Shown: positions 1 to 15,145, counted from the first letter of the stretch. The stretch: 64,000 nt of DNA from Sordaria brevicollis (GCA_033439795.1 JAUTDP010000006.1:1054001-1118000), one strand, 5' to 3'. Made by a program: numbers and translations. Notes: generated by a model not told the origin, from the sequence alone.

Positions 1-480
1 TTAATTAACGTAAGTATATTAATAATTTAATTCCGGCGGGGATAGAATATTTTAAAGAAGTAAAAAGGAAAGATAGTATTATTATAGGTAATTATCAATT
101 TATATTATTTTACTAAAATAACTTTTATAAAATGAAGGGATCCTATATAATATTTATAAAAAGGAAAAAAGGTAAAAAGTTTAGCGCCGACGGGATTTAA
201 ACCCGCGACCTTTAAAAATAATTATTAAAGATAATCTAAGGAGTATACTATTAAATATAATTTAAAAATATTATACGGTTATTTAATATAGGACTTTAAC
301 GCTTTAATTATTAAACTATAGCGCCCGGCTAATTATTGAAAATTAATATTACGGACCTTCTAAATATAATACAATTAATAAGCGATACCTTTAAAGGCGA
401 CTATTTGGGGATTTATCAACTTTGAGGGTATAAAATCTAGGAATAGCTTCATTTAGGCGCCTTTGACTAGCTTTCTAGCA
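1..480. repeat. AT-rich, RIP-like block
   Basis: This stretch is dominated by A and T, rich in TA steps, and has no open frame of note. It ends fairly sharply near 400-480, where ordinary mixed-composition DNA begins. Such blocks in Neurospora usually are repeats mutated by RIP. I infer RIP from composition and from the transition pattern in the tRNA-like piece inside it; no transposon protein is recognisable. Confidence 0.6.
183..325 (-). tRNA. Degenerate tRNA-like sequence
   Basis: On the minus strand a T-arm is visible: GCGGG, a 7-nt loop TTTAAAT, then CCCGT (five pairs, one G-T). It is followed by CGGCGCT, six bases of which pair with GGCGCT at 325-320. A D-arm-like stretch, TAGTTTAATAATTAAAGC, follows the 5' side and resembles a normal D-arm with G-to-A and C-to-T changes. 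The universal T-loop C is T here. The middle is over 60 nt too long for a plain tRNA, so it has an intron, an insertion or decay. A CCT anticodon is possible but not reliable. It is probably non-functional. Confidence 0.45.
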
Positions 481-3400
481 TACGCTAATGTAATTGGGGG
501 GGTGTATTAGATATAGGGGTGGGTTTCTTGCCACCGCCTTTCTTATATAATTTAGATTGCTGGGCAAAACCCTAATTTTTGTGTGCGGGATTTTCCTGGT
601 CACAGAACAGATTCTACACAATACACACTCTGCACCCTCATTCTCAATACCCCTGTATTGCTGCCATTCTACAATAAACAAGGGTTCGTGAACGCAGAGT
701 GCCGAGCCCATTGCGAGCTACCTTTTGGGAGCTACTGCAACCTTTTCCACCTGCCATCCCAAGCTGGTACCCGTCCTCGCAGTTCTCCGGCCTGTCCTTT
801 GCACCCAGTGCCGGCCAGTCCTTGCGGCCATCGTGAGCATCGGTTAATCGGCCAGATACCCGCTCTCCACGCTAGAGAGGGGCTTGGCTCGAGCTTGGGA
901 CCGATGGTGCGTGATCTAGACAGTGCTCGCCAGTGGAGTTCTTCCGGTGACGTTTTGTCTGCCAAGTAGCCGCCCACGGAAAGGCGCCTGACCTCGGTGC
1001 TGGGTTATCATCCTCCTTCCCTTTTGACGATGGGTTTTCTTGGGACCATCATCTTGTGTGGGGAAAACCCCATGCTTACACTTTTGTTGATACATATGGG
1101 TGTGGGGAAGGTGATCATGATGGTGATGGTGATGATGATGACGAACAGGGTGACAATGGTGTTGTTCTCACATCCTCCTCTTTTTTCTCTCTCTCGTGTC
1201 TTAATTCAGACCGACGTTCAAACCCGTACACGTATAAAAGCGAGAATGCTCGACTACCTAAGCGAACGAATCTCGGGCGACGCAGATAATACGAGTTACA
1301 CAGGTCAGAGTAGTGTCCCTTTCCACACCGTTCTTAGGGGTGGGAAGCGATTTGCAAACGATCATGAGTTGTCATGTCGATGTGGTGCAACAATGCCCCT
1401 TTTTTCCCCGGAAAAACTGTCAGAGACGCATGTTGAATGGTTGTCAGCGCGCAAAAGCCAAGACAAAACGCCATGCAGTTGCGTTGGGAATCATTGAAGC
1501 AGGAAGAACAAAGTCGATGTGGTACGTAACTACGAGGCCCGAACAAAGGGTGCCATTCAGACCTGGAGAAATATGTGATTGGATGAGTATCGAAAAAAAA
1601 AGTCCTTTGTTCGCTCGCACTCCAGCTGTCCCAGGGCCTCTGTCTCTCGCTCGCTTTCTTGTCCGGCCCGGTTGGCTTTGACTATCGAGGCCATTGAGTC
1701 GCAGGAACCTTCCGAACGTGACTGGTTGAATGGTCGGAACGCCGGTGCCGATGCAGTTGGCTCGGCTTGGCTCCTTCGCTTCCAATCCTGTTGAGTGAGG
1801 GCCTGCTTGGTACAGTACGCTCACCATCATCAGTCATCGGTTCTTTCCTCCCTTTTCTGGAAGTTCCTTCACACCGTTCAACTCCTCCCTTGGCGCCGGC
1901 AAACAGTCTGTTGCCGACCACCCGGAGTACCGTCGGACTGAGCAGCGCAGGAAAAGCAGCTCCTTTTACTCACCTTTTCCCGACGGCTCAAAACTCCGCT
2001 TTTGCTCGTATTTATCCAGCAACGCCCAGCTTGTGGCTGCCTTGGAATCTCGTCATATTGGTGGTTTTTGAGCGAGATGCTTTTTTGATCCACTTCGTGA
2101 TATTCTTCTGACATACCGATCGTTCTATTTTTGAGGAAAGCGGTGGGTTTTCTTTTAGAAAGCCTTATAGAAATGCCCCCGCTTTATGTCTGTGACGTTA
2201 CCACATTCAATTCTTAGTCTTACCACGGTAGGGCTGGCGATCATCGAGAATAGGCGGCACGTACTATTACTTGATAGTAATAACGCTGTATGTAATATCG
2301 AAGGTGACGGAAATGGAACGGGAACGAAATTGCATTTTGTCCCAAGGGTGACAGGTGAGGATCAACTGTTATGTGGTCAGCATATATACGAGCAAACACC
2401 CACCACACATGTCGCGGCGTTGGTCAAGCGGTTAGGTGAGGAGAGCGTCTGCATCGCGGCACAGTCAACCTTTGAGCTTTGCGTTCATGACAGTTAGATG
2501 TGACTGTGAGCTAGAGAGGTTTCTCAGTCGAATCGGTTTCTTTACTTACATAAGTGTTTCGATCTGACTCGCGATAGTACTCTGTCTCGTTAGGTTGGGT
2601 TGACAGTTCGATGACCACGCGCTGAGGTAATACGAAGCCAAAAAGGCATGGGAACCTAGGTGGGTAAAGTTCCCTGATGAAGGATCCGAATTAGAAGCTT
2701 GAAAGAATACGAAGGAAGACCTAAGTGGCGCGGTCAGTTGGGAAAGCTGATCAGCCATCATCAAACTGGCCTTAGGAATTTGCATAGGCCTTCAAGGCCG
2801 CATAGGCCGGACTTCACAAAGCCGTCTGGAAGGCAGGAATGGAGAAATTCCGCATGTTTAATTCTCTCGAACAGCAAATGCCGAGTATAAAAAATTGCGC
2901 AAGGTTATTATCCTTCTGCCGCCTCCCGTGGGTGCTTGGCCCTCGAACTTCGCTTCGGAGATGCCTTCCGGCACCTTACGAACACCGCTTCAACAGTGTA
3001 AAACGAAGCTAAAGACAAAGACAAGTTAGCAAATGCGCAGATTATCTCATTCGCGAGCTCCCTTCAGATTTGGGACATGGGTTAGACTTAATCAAACACA
3101 CGTGGTGAGCCGCATTTGCGGGTCGGCTTGTTGGGTTCCGGGGCCTATTCGTTCTTGAATGCCAGGAATGCGTATTTTGAAAGCTCAACAATCGTGACCT
3201 TTGTCATTCCAACATATTAGACTTAACTATACCTCATCTCTTTACATGATAACGGGGAATATTAGACTGCCCGCTCCACTTGCTCGCATGCCTTGTCAGG
3301 CTTGCTCAAAGTCGATCCTATGATGTCCTGGAAGCACGCACAAGGAGCATGCACCACCTCGGCTGGGATCGATGGTGAATGATTAAGTATATGAGCGCTC

Positions 3401-5259
3401 TCATAAGGGAATGAAAACATTGTCAATGGCGTTGAACGAGGGTTGCCTGCCGCGATTTGAGAGTGTCTACATAGCCAGCCTCCGGAGAATAGCATAGTCT
3501 GGCGGACACTGCCTTGGGGAAAGCACACCTTGAACATTGAACGGATCCATATATGTACCTACATCGCACTCGTTTAGTATCAAGAACTCTACCTAGGACT
3601 TCAAGTTGTACTTACCTAACCGCCTCTCACCAACCTCCGCACTTCATCTGTGTCTGGGTTAGATGACTCCTCATCAGATCATATATCACAGAACGTCCTT
3701 TCCTAAACACGTTTCCTTCTCGCTTCTTCTCCTACTTCTTCTTGGCCGTATACGCTTTTGAATTTTTACGTCTCGGCCAGGTAGCCGCTTCGCCTTTCCA
3801 CGTAGAATGCAGTGCCGAAGATGTGACCTCGCGGCTGTCTCGGACTGCTGCACATGCCTTTTCCAAGGATTATCTTGCGCGGCGACTGTCCCGGCCGGAA
3901 TGGTATTATTAGTCCATCATATTGCGATAATTGAGTTTAGGGGAGACGAGGAAGGTTGTTACCTTGTGAGGGCGAACCGGGTGATGTGTGTCTAGCAGTG
4001 AGTCTTACTAGGAGCACCAACACCATTAAAGACATCGTTCTCAATTTCATTATCATATGAGATAGGGTTCAAACCTGGCGCGAAGTGTCCTTGTTGGGGC
4101 GCATCTTGGTCTTCAGTCCGCTACCATCGTGGGGTCTGTAGTAGTGGCCAAAGGTGTCCAAGATATTGTTCCCATCCCTGAACTTTTAATCAATGAGCGA
4201 CACCGTCGTCCAATCTTTTGCATGGTGTTTGCAACCCAGGCCAGTTGGCGGTTGGTTGTCAGAGTGTCCATCTGAACAACGAACTTTCGAATAATGCTGA
4301 GAAATCGCAGCCAAATTTGACAGGGACTCACAGCACGACCCTCAATATCTGATCCATATTGGTGAGGCCAGGGACTCTCAGGTGTAGAGGTCTATCAAGG
4401 ATCTCTCGTGGCTTGACTCTGTTTGACCTACGTATACGTCCGTGATCGAGGTGGTGTCTGGATACCCAGTGTTACTCGAAGGCTGGCCGTTGCGTGAGTG
4501 ACTGACTGAAGTTCGATAAACAAACAGTTGGCAGAAAGGTTTGAGAGCATGTTTTGATGTCGACTTGTTTCAGTTGAGCCGCAGTCGGAATGTATGATGA
4601 TGCAGAACTAGTTATCGAGACTGTAGTCAGCGTTTGAGGAACTCAGACTACTCATACAGAGATATGTCCAAGGTTGCGAGGTTGGTTCGAGGCCTTTGGC
4701 GCGCATCTAGACGTCTTGCACATGGCCATTATTAGCCTACTTTTCATTAGCGACGCAAATAGTGACGACCGGGTTGTATCCATAAAACATAACGTGAACT
4801 AGACGTGTAGATCGTATTGTCGAACATTGTTTCTCTGCCCCTCTGGTACGCCGAAGGACCGGGTCGAAACTGATTTTTCTTTTGTTTAACTGTTCAGAAG
4901 TACGGCTCCGTCAGTGTCGAAGGGCACCCGAACTTCGAGGTATATATGCTCTTTTTAGCTGGATATGCTTGAGTGGTGGTGTTGAATTTGAGGAGTGTCC
5001 ATCTCCGCGATGAGTCGGAAAGAGTTCCCGTGTGAGCATTTCGTTCCAGAAGGCTCAATTGAAAGGAAGTCTTGAATACCAACAACAGGAGAAAACAAAC
5101 ATATAGACTCGCGTTACCGGCCGAATATCAGATCAGCGGCCGATTGATCTATCATCGTCTGGTTAGCCGATGAGGTGAGCGGCCGCCATCCAAGCGGATA
5201 GGTCCCGGCGCAGCCAGCCACATCGAATGGAGGAGCGGCGCGGTGTAACGTAGGACACC
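481..5259. other. Gene-poor stretch, no supported gene
   Basis: Only short open frames occur here, without recognisable domains, conserved-looking composition or convincing splice structure. A GAT-rich simple repeat lies near 1117-1145. Nothing else stands out. Confidence 0.6.
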
Positions 5260-5267
5260 TATATAAA
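5260..5267 (+). promoter_or_regulatory. TATA box of the DUF7704-type gene
   Basis: TATATAAA lies 118 bases before the ATG at 5385 and is followed by a pyrimidine-rich stretch that could hold the transcription start. Spacing suits a fungal core promoter. Confidence 0.55.
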
Positions 5268-5384
5268 CCTGATTTCCCTCCTCACCTCTGTGGCGCGGTA
5301 TCTTGATAGCGACTTCAACCCAGACTCATCTTCAACCTGGAACAATCGACATTGTTCGAGTAGATCTCCGCATCAAGCATCATC

Positions 5385-5894
5385 ATGGCGCCAGCATCAT
5401 CTCAAACCACGACCGCCTCTGCCACGGCGACATCAACCATCCCGCTCCTCTACCGCATTGTCCTGCTCTACATCGAGCCTTTCTTCGCTCTCAACGGCGC
5501 TTTCATGGTCTTCTTCCAGCCACACAAGTACGCCGATTTGATGACTCGCTCATCCATACCTTACGAACCCTCCACGCAACATCTCTACACGCAGATCGGC
5601 AGTTTATGGCTTCTTTTTGCCTTCAACCAAGCCATAATCCTTCGATTGTACGATGACGTTCGTCTCTGGAAGCTGATGTGTGTCGGCATGCTTCTCAGCG
5701 ATGCTGGACATAACTGGTCTATGGTGCAAGGGCTGGGAGGATGGAATCAATGGGCTAAGGTTGGAGAGTGGAAAGCTTCGGACTGGACCTTGTTCTTGTC
5801 GACTACGCCGTTGATGCTGGTGAGGATATTGATTTTGCTTCAGAGTTCGGGAAAAAGGAGGCAGGCGAGGGGAAACTTTGTCCATGGCATATGA
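5385..5894 (+). CDS. Small four-helix membrane protein, DUF7704-like
   Basis: A single-exon frame of 169 residues. After a Thr/Ser/Ala-rich N-terminus of about 20 residues there are four hydrophobic segments, at roughly residues 22-42, 66-86, 88-106 and 135-155. The last is followed by a basic tail (GKRRQARG). The layout matches small fungal integral membrane proteins grouped as DUF7704, whose biochemical role is unknown. The start was chosen because ATCATGG has a good initiation context, the frame has no upstream extension, and a TATA box sits 118 bases upstream. A GC-rich bias at third positions supports coding. The family assignment is from memory of the fold and motif style, so the name is less certain than the gene itself. 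Confidence 0.75.
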   Translation: MAPASSQTTTASATATSTIPLLYRIVLLYIEPFFALNGAFMVFFQPHKYADLMTRSSIPYEPSTQHLYTQIGSLWLLFAFNQAIILRLYDDVRLWKLMCVGMLLSDAGHNWSMVQGLGGWNQWAKVGEWKASDWTLFLSTTPLMLVRILILLQSSGKRRQARGNFVHGI

Positions 5895-8154
5895 TGAAGG
5901 GAAAATGGAAGCAGAGAGTTAACAGTTAAATATTGGGTTTGGTAGATGCTGGGATTGGGGCTTTCATGAGCATAGGATTTGGACACCTGTAAGCTTAAAA
6001 CTCCTCGCATCACTATCATCCAAGGTCAAAGAGGCCTTACCTCGATCGAAAACCAATATCAAAATGATCCAGTAGGAAAAAGGGGAAGAAAACAAATACA
6101 TGCCCGGGCATCGATGGCCGAGCAACAGAACCCCTAGTCAAGTAGCCGGGTTCTCCTGGTTGGTGACCACGTGACGGATCCTAGCTGCCATGGAGAGATC
6201 GAGGAACAACCTGACATGCCCCTGAACTTCCCCTGTTGTTTTGGTTGGGGATGTCGTTTTCCTTCTTTTTTGTTTTTTGCCCCTCTGCCCCTCTTTGCTG
6301 GCTCTCCGCATATTTGAAACAGATGAAAAGGCTTGCGAGTGGTGTATCAAGAGAGGTTTTATACACACCCTGGCACCGCTAATGTCGTGGCCACCAGAAC
6401 GTCCTGTCTTGTCTTGCCCATCATTATCAATCCTGTCCTGTTTCTGTTCCTCCTGGAAATGGAAAGTCTCCGGATTTTGTTGAAGCAAGACAACTCTGGA
6501 TTAACCAGAACAATGTGAAACGTCGAATTGGTGTCGATCAGCCAGACGTTCCATGTTGGACCAGGGCATGTCCGGGGACTCGGCCTCGTGGCTCTGATTT
6601 ATATCCCTGTACAGCGTGTCTCTGCGCATATGAAATCGGAGGTCATGTCGACGGATTTATGCAATCTTGATGGTGTCGTAAAAAAAATGTAGTAAATTGC
6701 AACCGATGAGCCCAGGAGATTGGAACCCAAAATTAGCAACGCGGTGGCAACCCGTGGTTCTGGAGAACCGTGGTGGTCCCTGCTAAGCTTCTAGTGGCCT
6801 CTTGTCGTCGCTTGTCCATCAGCCTCAAACACGATCCAGAAGGCATGGCATGGTGCTGGCATGGTTTTGACATTGTCAGGTTCAGGTTGCTGTCCTGGGT
6901 ATCGGGCCGCATCTGACAAGTCGGGCTGTTAGCGCATATTGGATCGTGGGGTCTCTCCATCCGCTCATCTTGTCGGCTTGTTTCGATCGCCTCAGTGGCA
7001 GAGTTGTTGTTGTTGTTGTAATTTGTCGTCTCTTAAACATCATTGACGGTGATTCGATGTTGGAGAAATTGGAACTGCGAAACTGCGAAACTGCGGACGG
7101 AAACTGGACCCCGGCCCCGGCGGGCAATTACCTAGAGGTAGCAACCCCACTTTTTCAGCAGCATTGCTCGAGTCCACCAGGGCTCCTGTTCGTTTCTGTT
7201 AGTGACGGCTTCCAGCTGAGCCCCTGGCCAAACAAGCCTGCCGCGAATCACTTGGCCCAGAAGGGAAGAAGGAGAGCGGAAAAGGAGAGAAAGCGGGGCC
7301 GACTGACAGGGCAGCCAGGCCCAGCGACCAGACCAGTGCAGGAGACGGAACCAGATTGTCTCCTCCACCTTTTGGGTCCCGCAACAGGCACTAACAAGGA
7401 TCCCGCCCGCTGAACACACCATTCCTGCTGCGCTTCCCGTCGTCGCTGTGAACCGCGCCCACCACACAACGCCCACACAGCCCACTGCAACCACCACCTA
7501 TCGTAACCCCCCGGGCCCCAACTCCCGCCCGACAGAGCACCTCGCTTCCACTTGGGATTCTTGTATCGATCCTCATCAGTTGGCATCTGTGTCCGCCTTC
7601 CACTTTGTGTTTCCGCCTCCCCATCATCTTGTTGTTGTACATCTGACAAACCATCCACTTGCAACATCCATCCAACTTCCGTCTCGGACAAGAGTGTTGT
7701 TGTTCACACACACCAACTTCCTGCTGCGCCAAACAGTAGTCGCCTCCCAGACTTGTCGCACTTGGTCGATTACCTAGTTAGAGCCTTGGATTTCCGGACA
7801 GGCCTCCTTTTCTCCTCTCGGCGCCTTCCTCCCGCTCGTCTTCCTCCTCCACAAGTCCACCTCCTCTCCATCCTCTGTTGACACCGACCCGAGGTATCGA
7901 CACCGACACCGACTTTGACGCCGACGCCGACATCGAGATCGTCCAGTCACGTCACCTTAACCCACCCACCCATCTATCCTCTACCTATCCTCTTCGCATT
8001 TCTTCGTTTTTATCCTAGAGACGCTATCTGGACGGAGACCGACATAGCCTCCTCCTTCTCCTATCCGCCAAAGAGGAACTTCCTATCGGCGTCTAACCCA
8101 AGTCCTTTCGTATCCCACGGCTGGTCCACCCTTTTCTACAACCAAACACCAAAA
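5895..8154. other. Intergenic region and CT-rich leader of the kinase gene
   Basis: No gene is supported. From about 7400 the sequence becomes C- and CT-rich with few ATGs, as expected for the promoter and untranslated leader of the kinase at 8155. A TACCTAGAGGTAGC motif lies near 7129-7143. Confidence 0.5.
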
Positions 8155-10291
8155 ATGTCCTGGAAACTTACAAAGAGTATGTTGGCGAACAACCGTCTTT
8201 TTCTTTCCCCGCGGCAGAAGACCATGTCTGACATATTGGCACCTCAGAGTTGAAGGAGACCCATTTGGGCCCTCTTGCAAGCACCTTCTCCCGCTCGCCC
8301 TCTACATCCACCATCACAGACAAGGAAGACAAGAACCAAGCGGGCAGCTCGGGAACTGCCACCCCTTCGAACGAGAACACCATTGGTAGGCGCTCAGCCC
8401 GTCTCGTTCACTCAGCCATCACTAGATTAACCTCTTTCCCTTTCACAGCCGCGTCCGAAGCCCTCACGCAAGCCCCGATCGTTAAGCCCCCCAAGCCCGG
8501 TATCCTCGTCGTTACTCTCCACGAGGGTTCCGGTTTCTCGCTACCCGAACAGTATCGCAATGTCTTTTCTTCAGGCCATGGCGGCAACTCCATGTCGACC
8601 GGAAGTGCTCTTAATGTTGCAGGCTCCATTCGAACCAGTAACTCTTCGCGAACACCCAACTTCCTGAGCGGCTCTTCCCGCCCACAGAGCTCTGGCGGCT
8701 TCGGCGCTATTCCCACGAACCACGGCCGTATTTCCACAAAGTACATGCCCTATGCCCTGATAGATTTCGACAAGGTCCAAGTTTTCGTCAACTCGGTCGA
8801 AGGCAACCCAGAAAACCCCCTCTGGGCTGGTTCCAACACCCAGTACAAGTTCGATGTGTCCCGCGTAACAGAGCTGGCAGTACACCTTTATATCCGCAAT
8901 CCCAACGCCGCTCCTGGCTCCGGTCGTAGCCAGGACATTTTCCTCGGCGTTGTTCGTATTAACCCTAGATTCGAGGAGAAGCAGCAGTTCGTCGAGGATC
9001 CCAAGGCCAGCAAGAAGGATCGTGAGAAGGCCGCTGCAGAGTTTGCCAACAAGGAGCGCGCTCTCGGACATAGCGGTGTGGAATGGGTTGACGTTCAGTA
9101 TGGCACCGGAAAGCTCAAGATTGGCGTCGAGTATGTGGAGAACCGTGCCGGTAAGCTCAAGATTGAGGATTTCGAGCTTCTCAAGGTCGTCGGCAAGGGC
9201 TCTTTCGGCAAGGTCATGCAGGTACGCAAGAAGGACACGAACCGTATCTACGCCCTCAAGACGATTCGCAAGGCGCACATCATCTCGCGTTCCGAAGTAG
9301 CCCACACGCTCGCTGAGCGCTCCGTCCTGGCTCAGATCAACAACCCGTTCATTGTGCCACTCAAGTTCACCTTCCAGAGTCCTGAGAAGCTATACTTCGT
9401 CCTCGCCTTCGTCAACGGTGGCGAGTTGTTCCATCATCTGCAGAAAGAGCAGCGATTTGACGTCAACCGTAGTCGCTTCTACACAGCTGAGCTGCTGTGC
9501 GCCCTCGAGTGTCTCCACGGCTTCAACGTCATTTACCGTGATCTCAAGCCAGAAAACATTCTGCTCGACTACCAGGGCCACATTGCTCTTTGTGATTTCG
9601 GTCTCTGCAAGCTGGACATGAAGGACGAAGACCGCACCAACACCTTTTGCGGCACCCCCGAGTACTTGGCGCCCGAATTGTTGATGGGTAACGGCTACAA
9701 CAAGACGGTTGACTGGTGGACTTTGGGTGTGCTTCTGTACGAGATGTTGACGGGTCTCCCGCCTTTCTACGATGAGAACACCAACGAGATGTACCGCAAG
9801 ATTCTTAGTGAGCCCTTGCACTTCCCTGGACCCGAGGTTGTACCACCAGCTGCCAAGGACCTCTTGACCAAGCTGCTCAACCGCGACCCTCAACAACGTC
9901 TCGGTGCCAACGGCGCGGCCGAGATCAAGGCGCACCCCTTCTTCCACGCCATAGATTGGCGCAAGTTGTTGCAGCGCAAGTATGAGCCTGCGTTCAAGCC
10001 CAATGTGGTAAGTTTTGGGAACCCTACCAGTTTGCGAATGGGTGAAGTGCAGCACGCTAACATGGGTGATGATAGGTTGACGCTCTCGATACTGCCAACT
10101 TCGATCCCGAGTTCACATCGGAACTTCCTCAGGACTCTTACGTGGAAGGTCCGATCCTCTCAGAGACGATGCAGAACCAGTTCACCGGTTTCAGTTACAA
10201 CCGTCCCATTGCCGGTCTCGGCGATGCGGGTGGTAGTGTTAAGGACCCATCATTTGCAAGCAGTCTTCAAGACAACAGCAGCAGGAGATAG
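8155..10291 (+). CDS. AGC-family serine/threonine kinase, YPK1/Gad8 type
   Basis: Three exons: 8155-8176, 8248-10007 and 10076-10291, giving 665 residues. The first intron (GTATGT...CAG) joins MSWKLTK to KLKETHLG, the usual start of fungal Ypk1 proteins. Residues about 90-310 form the C2-like N-terminal region of this subfamily. The kinase domain starts near residue 316: the glycine loop GKGSFGKV, the lysine in YALK, YRDLKPEN, DFGLC, a T-loop with TFCGTPEYLAPE, and WWTLG follow in order. The third exon adds the AGC tail, with a turn-motif region and the hydrophobic motif FTGFSY. Family knowledge: these kinases act downstream of TORC2 and PDK1, which phosphorylate the hydrophobic motif and T-loop, to control membrane lipids and cell wall integrity. 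Reading through the second donor without splicing would lose the tail. All catalytic residues are present. Confidence 0.95.
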
Positions 10292-11624
10292 ACAAAGAAA
10301 AACAGAGGTAGAACTGGGTCTGACGAAACGGGGATATAACGGTTGCAACATAGAGGCCGGTTCGGTTAAGCGGGTGTGTTGCGGTTGTGGTTGACCCATT
10401 GATGGGTAAGGCTGAGCGCACAGGTGACAGCCAAAAGTGTTCAACCGCTGGGTAAGGGGCTGCCAAAGCCCCCCTTTTTTGATCTTGTGCTTGTTTATCC
10501 ATATTCGTGATTTGAGCTACCTAGGTACATTTTCACATAGGAGTTGGGCAGTGATTTGCTTCATGGTTTAGCTTATAAAGAATGTAAGGTACTTTTACAT
10601 AACTGGAACCAGAGCCTAACGTTTGTTCCGAGGAATCATGTTCACCATCAAGTCGGTTTAGGTTAAGCAGCCGAGCCACCCGGAATGTCACATCACTGCA
10701 GTTTGCGAGATGTTGTGCAAAGTTCTTGTGCCCAAAAGTGTTCCCTTTCATACCCAAATTTTTGATCCCATGATCAATGTCAATGTGGACATGAGGATTC
10801 TTTGTGTATGTTCCAAAAGAGTTACCTCTTAGCAACCTTTGCACATCAATTGATCGGAGAAGTAGTTTGATGGTGGTGAACCGGCTCTTGAGGACGGTAA
10901 AGGGAAGGCACTTTTAACCTCCGTCAATGCCGGGGATCAACGAAGAGCGAGTGACCTCGGTGCTACCAAGTCAAAGATGTGATGAACTGTTTGAAAAGTT
11001 ACCGCCTTTTCCAGACCCCTGTTTTGGCTCGGCTCTATCCTTCTCACGGTGTCGGACTCAACGATGGTATCTCGCCAAGGGATATTGATAGTGAAATTTC
11101 CACCTTGATTTGGATCGTGATTCCATGAAGCGCAAAGAAATGTTTGAAGCGGATATTGACGGTGGTGATCGAGATTCTGGGCGCCCCGTGGCTGGTTGTT
11201 GCATTTGTAACTATCGTACCGGCTTACACTGCCGTACGTTAGCCAGGCACTTGGATGTACTGTACATGTACCAAACTCTATACCTTACGCAATTGCCCCG
11301 CATTTATACCGGGAGCTCTCCTTCTCGACCCCACCATGCCCACCGTCTCCCCATCAGCAGCTCTCCGGCTCAAGGAAGCGAACAGACTTGCATGAACTCG
11401 ACCTTACACCTGTTGAAGCGTATTATTAGACCAATCCGTCCCTCTTGACATCAGGTGCTTTCCCTCCTTTCCTCCCATATTTCTGCTTTTCATCCTTTCT
11501 CCTCTTTATCCGTCCTGTCTCATTCTTAGCGGCAGCAATAATCTCTAATCATCATCGACGTCATAGACCCTAAAAGCTATTCGCATTCGACCGAAACACA
11601 ACGACAGTAAACACAACCATCACC
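10292..11624. other. Intergenic region; promoter and leader of the isomerase gene
   Basis: No gene is supported. A strongly CT-rich tract at about 11453-11525 precedes the isomerase ATG by roughly 100 bases, the usual pyrimidine-rich leader of highly expressed fungal genes. Confidence 0.5.
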
Positions 11625-13374
<1,750 letters not shown>

Positions 13375-15145
13375 AGGTTGAGCATGTCAAGGGGAACGGG
13401 GAGGACGTCGAGGCTTTGAGCGAAAAATGGAGAGCTGGCTTTATATACAACGATGATGATAGATACCTCGTTGGATGATGGAAATGAAGAGATGATGGTT
13501 TAGATATTTCGAATAAAAGCAAGTATTGTAACATTTACATCCCAACTGTCCTCTTCCTTCATCTTTTTACACAATGCGTGCAACTTTTCTCATATCATGT
13601 CTTCATGCCTTCTTTCCCCTGAGGACATAGTCCACACAATGCATGGCTGGTATTAGTGCCTGAGGGCCTCACTCTTCACCCTCAAGATCTCTCTCTCTTC
13701 CAATTCCCTCCCTTCATCCTCTCCAGAGGGACTACAAGTGACTCACCCGTTCAACAGATACCAAGTCCATCAACATAACAGTCCAGACTCCATCTGGATG
13801 ATTCCATCCCCATCATGATCCCCATCATTCCCGCTGCCAAATTGACAGCCTAAATAAAGTTTAAAGGCCCAAAGATATCCACTTTCGAAATCCAACGCAG
13901 TCGATGTACCAGTACATGTCAAAATTGACAGGAGAATTTAGCCTAAACTCGTTGTTACGAGTTTCTAGAAAATTACCTAGTTCCATACGTAATCATGTGT
14001 GAGTATTGATAGCCTCTTCTGCAAATTAATCGTTCTGGACAATGTTTCTTTTATTTCCGCTTCTTCGCCTTCTTCACAAGGAGCAGAAGATGGATGGATG
14101 GATGGTTGGCTGGTGGCAGGTGCGGGTTCGTTGTGAGAGATGGATGGGATGAACTGTGGGAGGTGCGAACGGCTGTGAAAGTGGGGGTCACGTTACGGCT
14201 GCTCCGAGTCCGGAGTGGAGTCCGGAGTCCGGAGTCCGGAGTTCGGAATGTGGAATACGGACCTCAAATGCGGAATGCCCACCGGCCACCTCAAGGTTTC
14301 CGTGGACCGCTACGTATGTACTTGGTGTCCGGTCTTAATATGTAAAACAGCCAACTTTATTCCAACGGGCATGTAGACTCAACGTCGGTGTCGAGGTTGC
14401 GGATTGGTGATGGTTAGCAAAGGGATCAATCATAGTTTGCAAAGCGACGGACCGAGTCACAGAAGTCAGCATCTCAATGTCAAACAGTCACGCACGCAGC
14501 AAACGGGTAATGGAGGTACTATCAGCTCATACGCATCATCTCTTTTGAATTCCTCTTCTCTGAAAACTTGATAATTCGTTCTCTTCCCCACAAGAACACA
14601 CGACGTGAATCCGAAAGCTGAATGTTCATGATCATGCATTTTGATTTTGCACTCCCCTTATTCCAGTTTTCCCATTTTTCCCGGTTATCCCAGTTCCCAA
14701 ATTCATCACGAAATCTGATTCATTGGACGACGACCCATAAGCAAAAGCCTGTTTAGGGTGGTGAGAGAAAAAAAAGGTAAGTTTTTTTGTCATGATGCCC
14801 GACCAATATCATGCCCTTTAGACCCAAACGCACATTGAACTTGGAGAAGATGAGCAGAAAAGAAGTTTCACTTTTTGAAAGAGTAAAGAAAAAGAAAACT
14901 GTATAACCGAGAAAACCCACACAACAAACAAGACGAGCAATTTATGAGACAATCCATCCCACCAGCCACCCAAAATAGAGTTTCGTCAATACGCCATGTC
15001 CCTTTGCGGTTGTAGTTAAAAATCGTACACAGAGATGATAGTATGAGTTCTCATCAGAGAGAGAGAGGGGTGAATATCCCATCAATAACGCTAAACGATA
15101 TTTGCTTATGTGTGCAGGTACGCGTGAGGCTCCTTGGATGTCCTC
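13375..15145. other. Region between convergent genes, no supported gene
   Basis: It lies between the 3' ends of the isomerase and the Def1-like gene. It contains a short tandem GGAGTCC repeat at about 14209-14247 and several A/T-rich stretches likely to be 3' untranslated DNA. No coding sequence is supported. Confidence 0.55.
14209..14247. repeat. Tandem GGAGTCC-type repeat
   Basis: About five imperfect copies of a seven-base unit (GGAGTCC, with a GGAGTTC variant) stand head to tail in non-coding DNA. Confidence 0.7.

Noticed and set aside
4050..4085. GGGTTCAAACC resembling a tRNA T-loop
   Set aside because: The flanking bases do not form the five-pair stem and no acceptor or D-arm is present.
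8571..9305. 244-codon antisense frame over the YPK1-type kinase
   Set aside because: Shadow frame with Leu/Val-rich nonsense composition.
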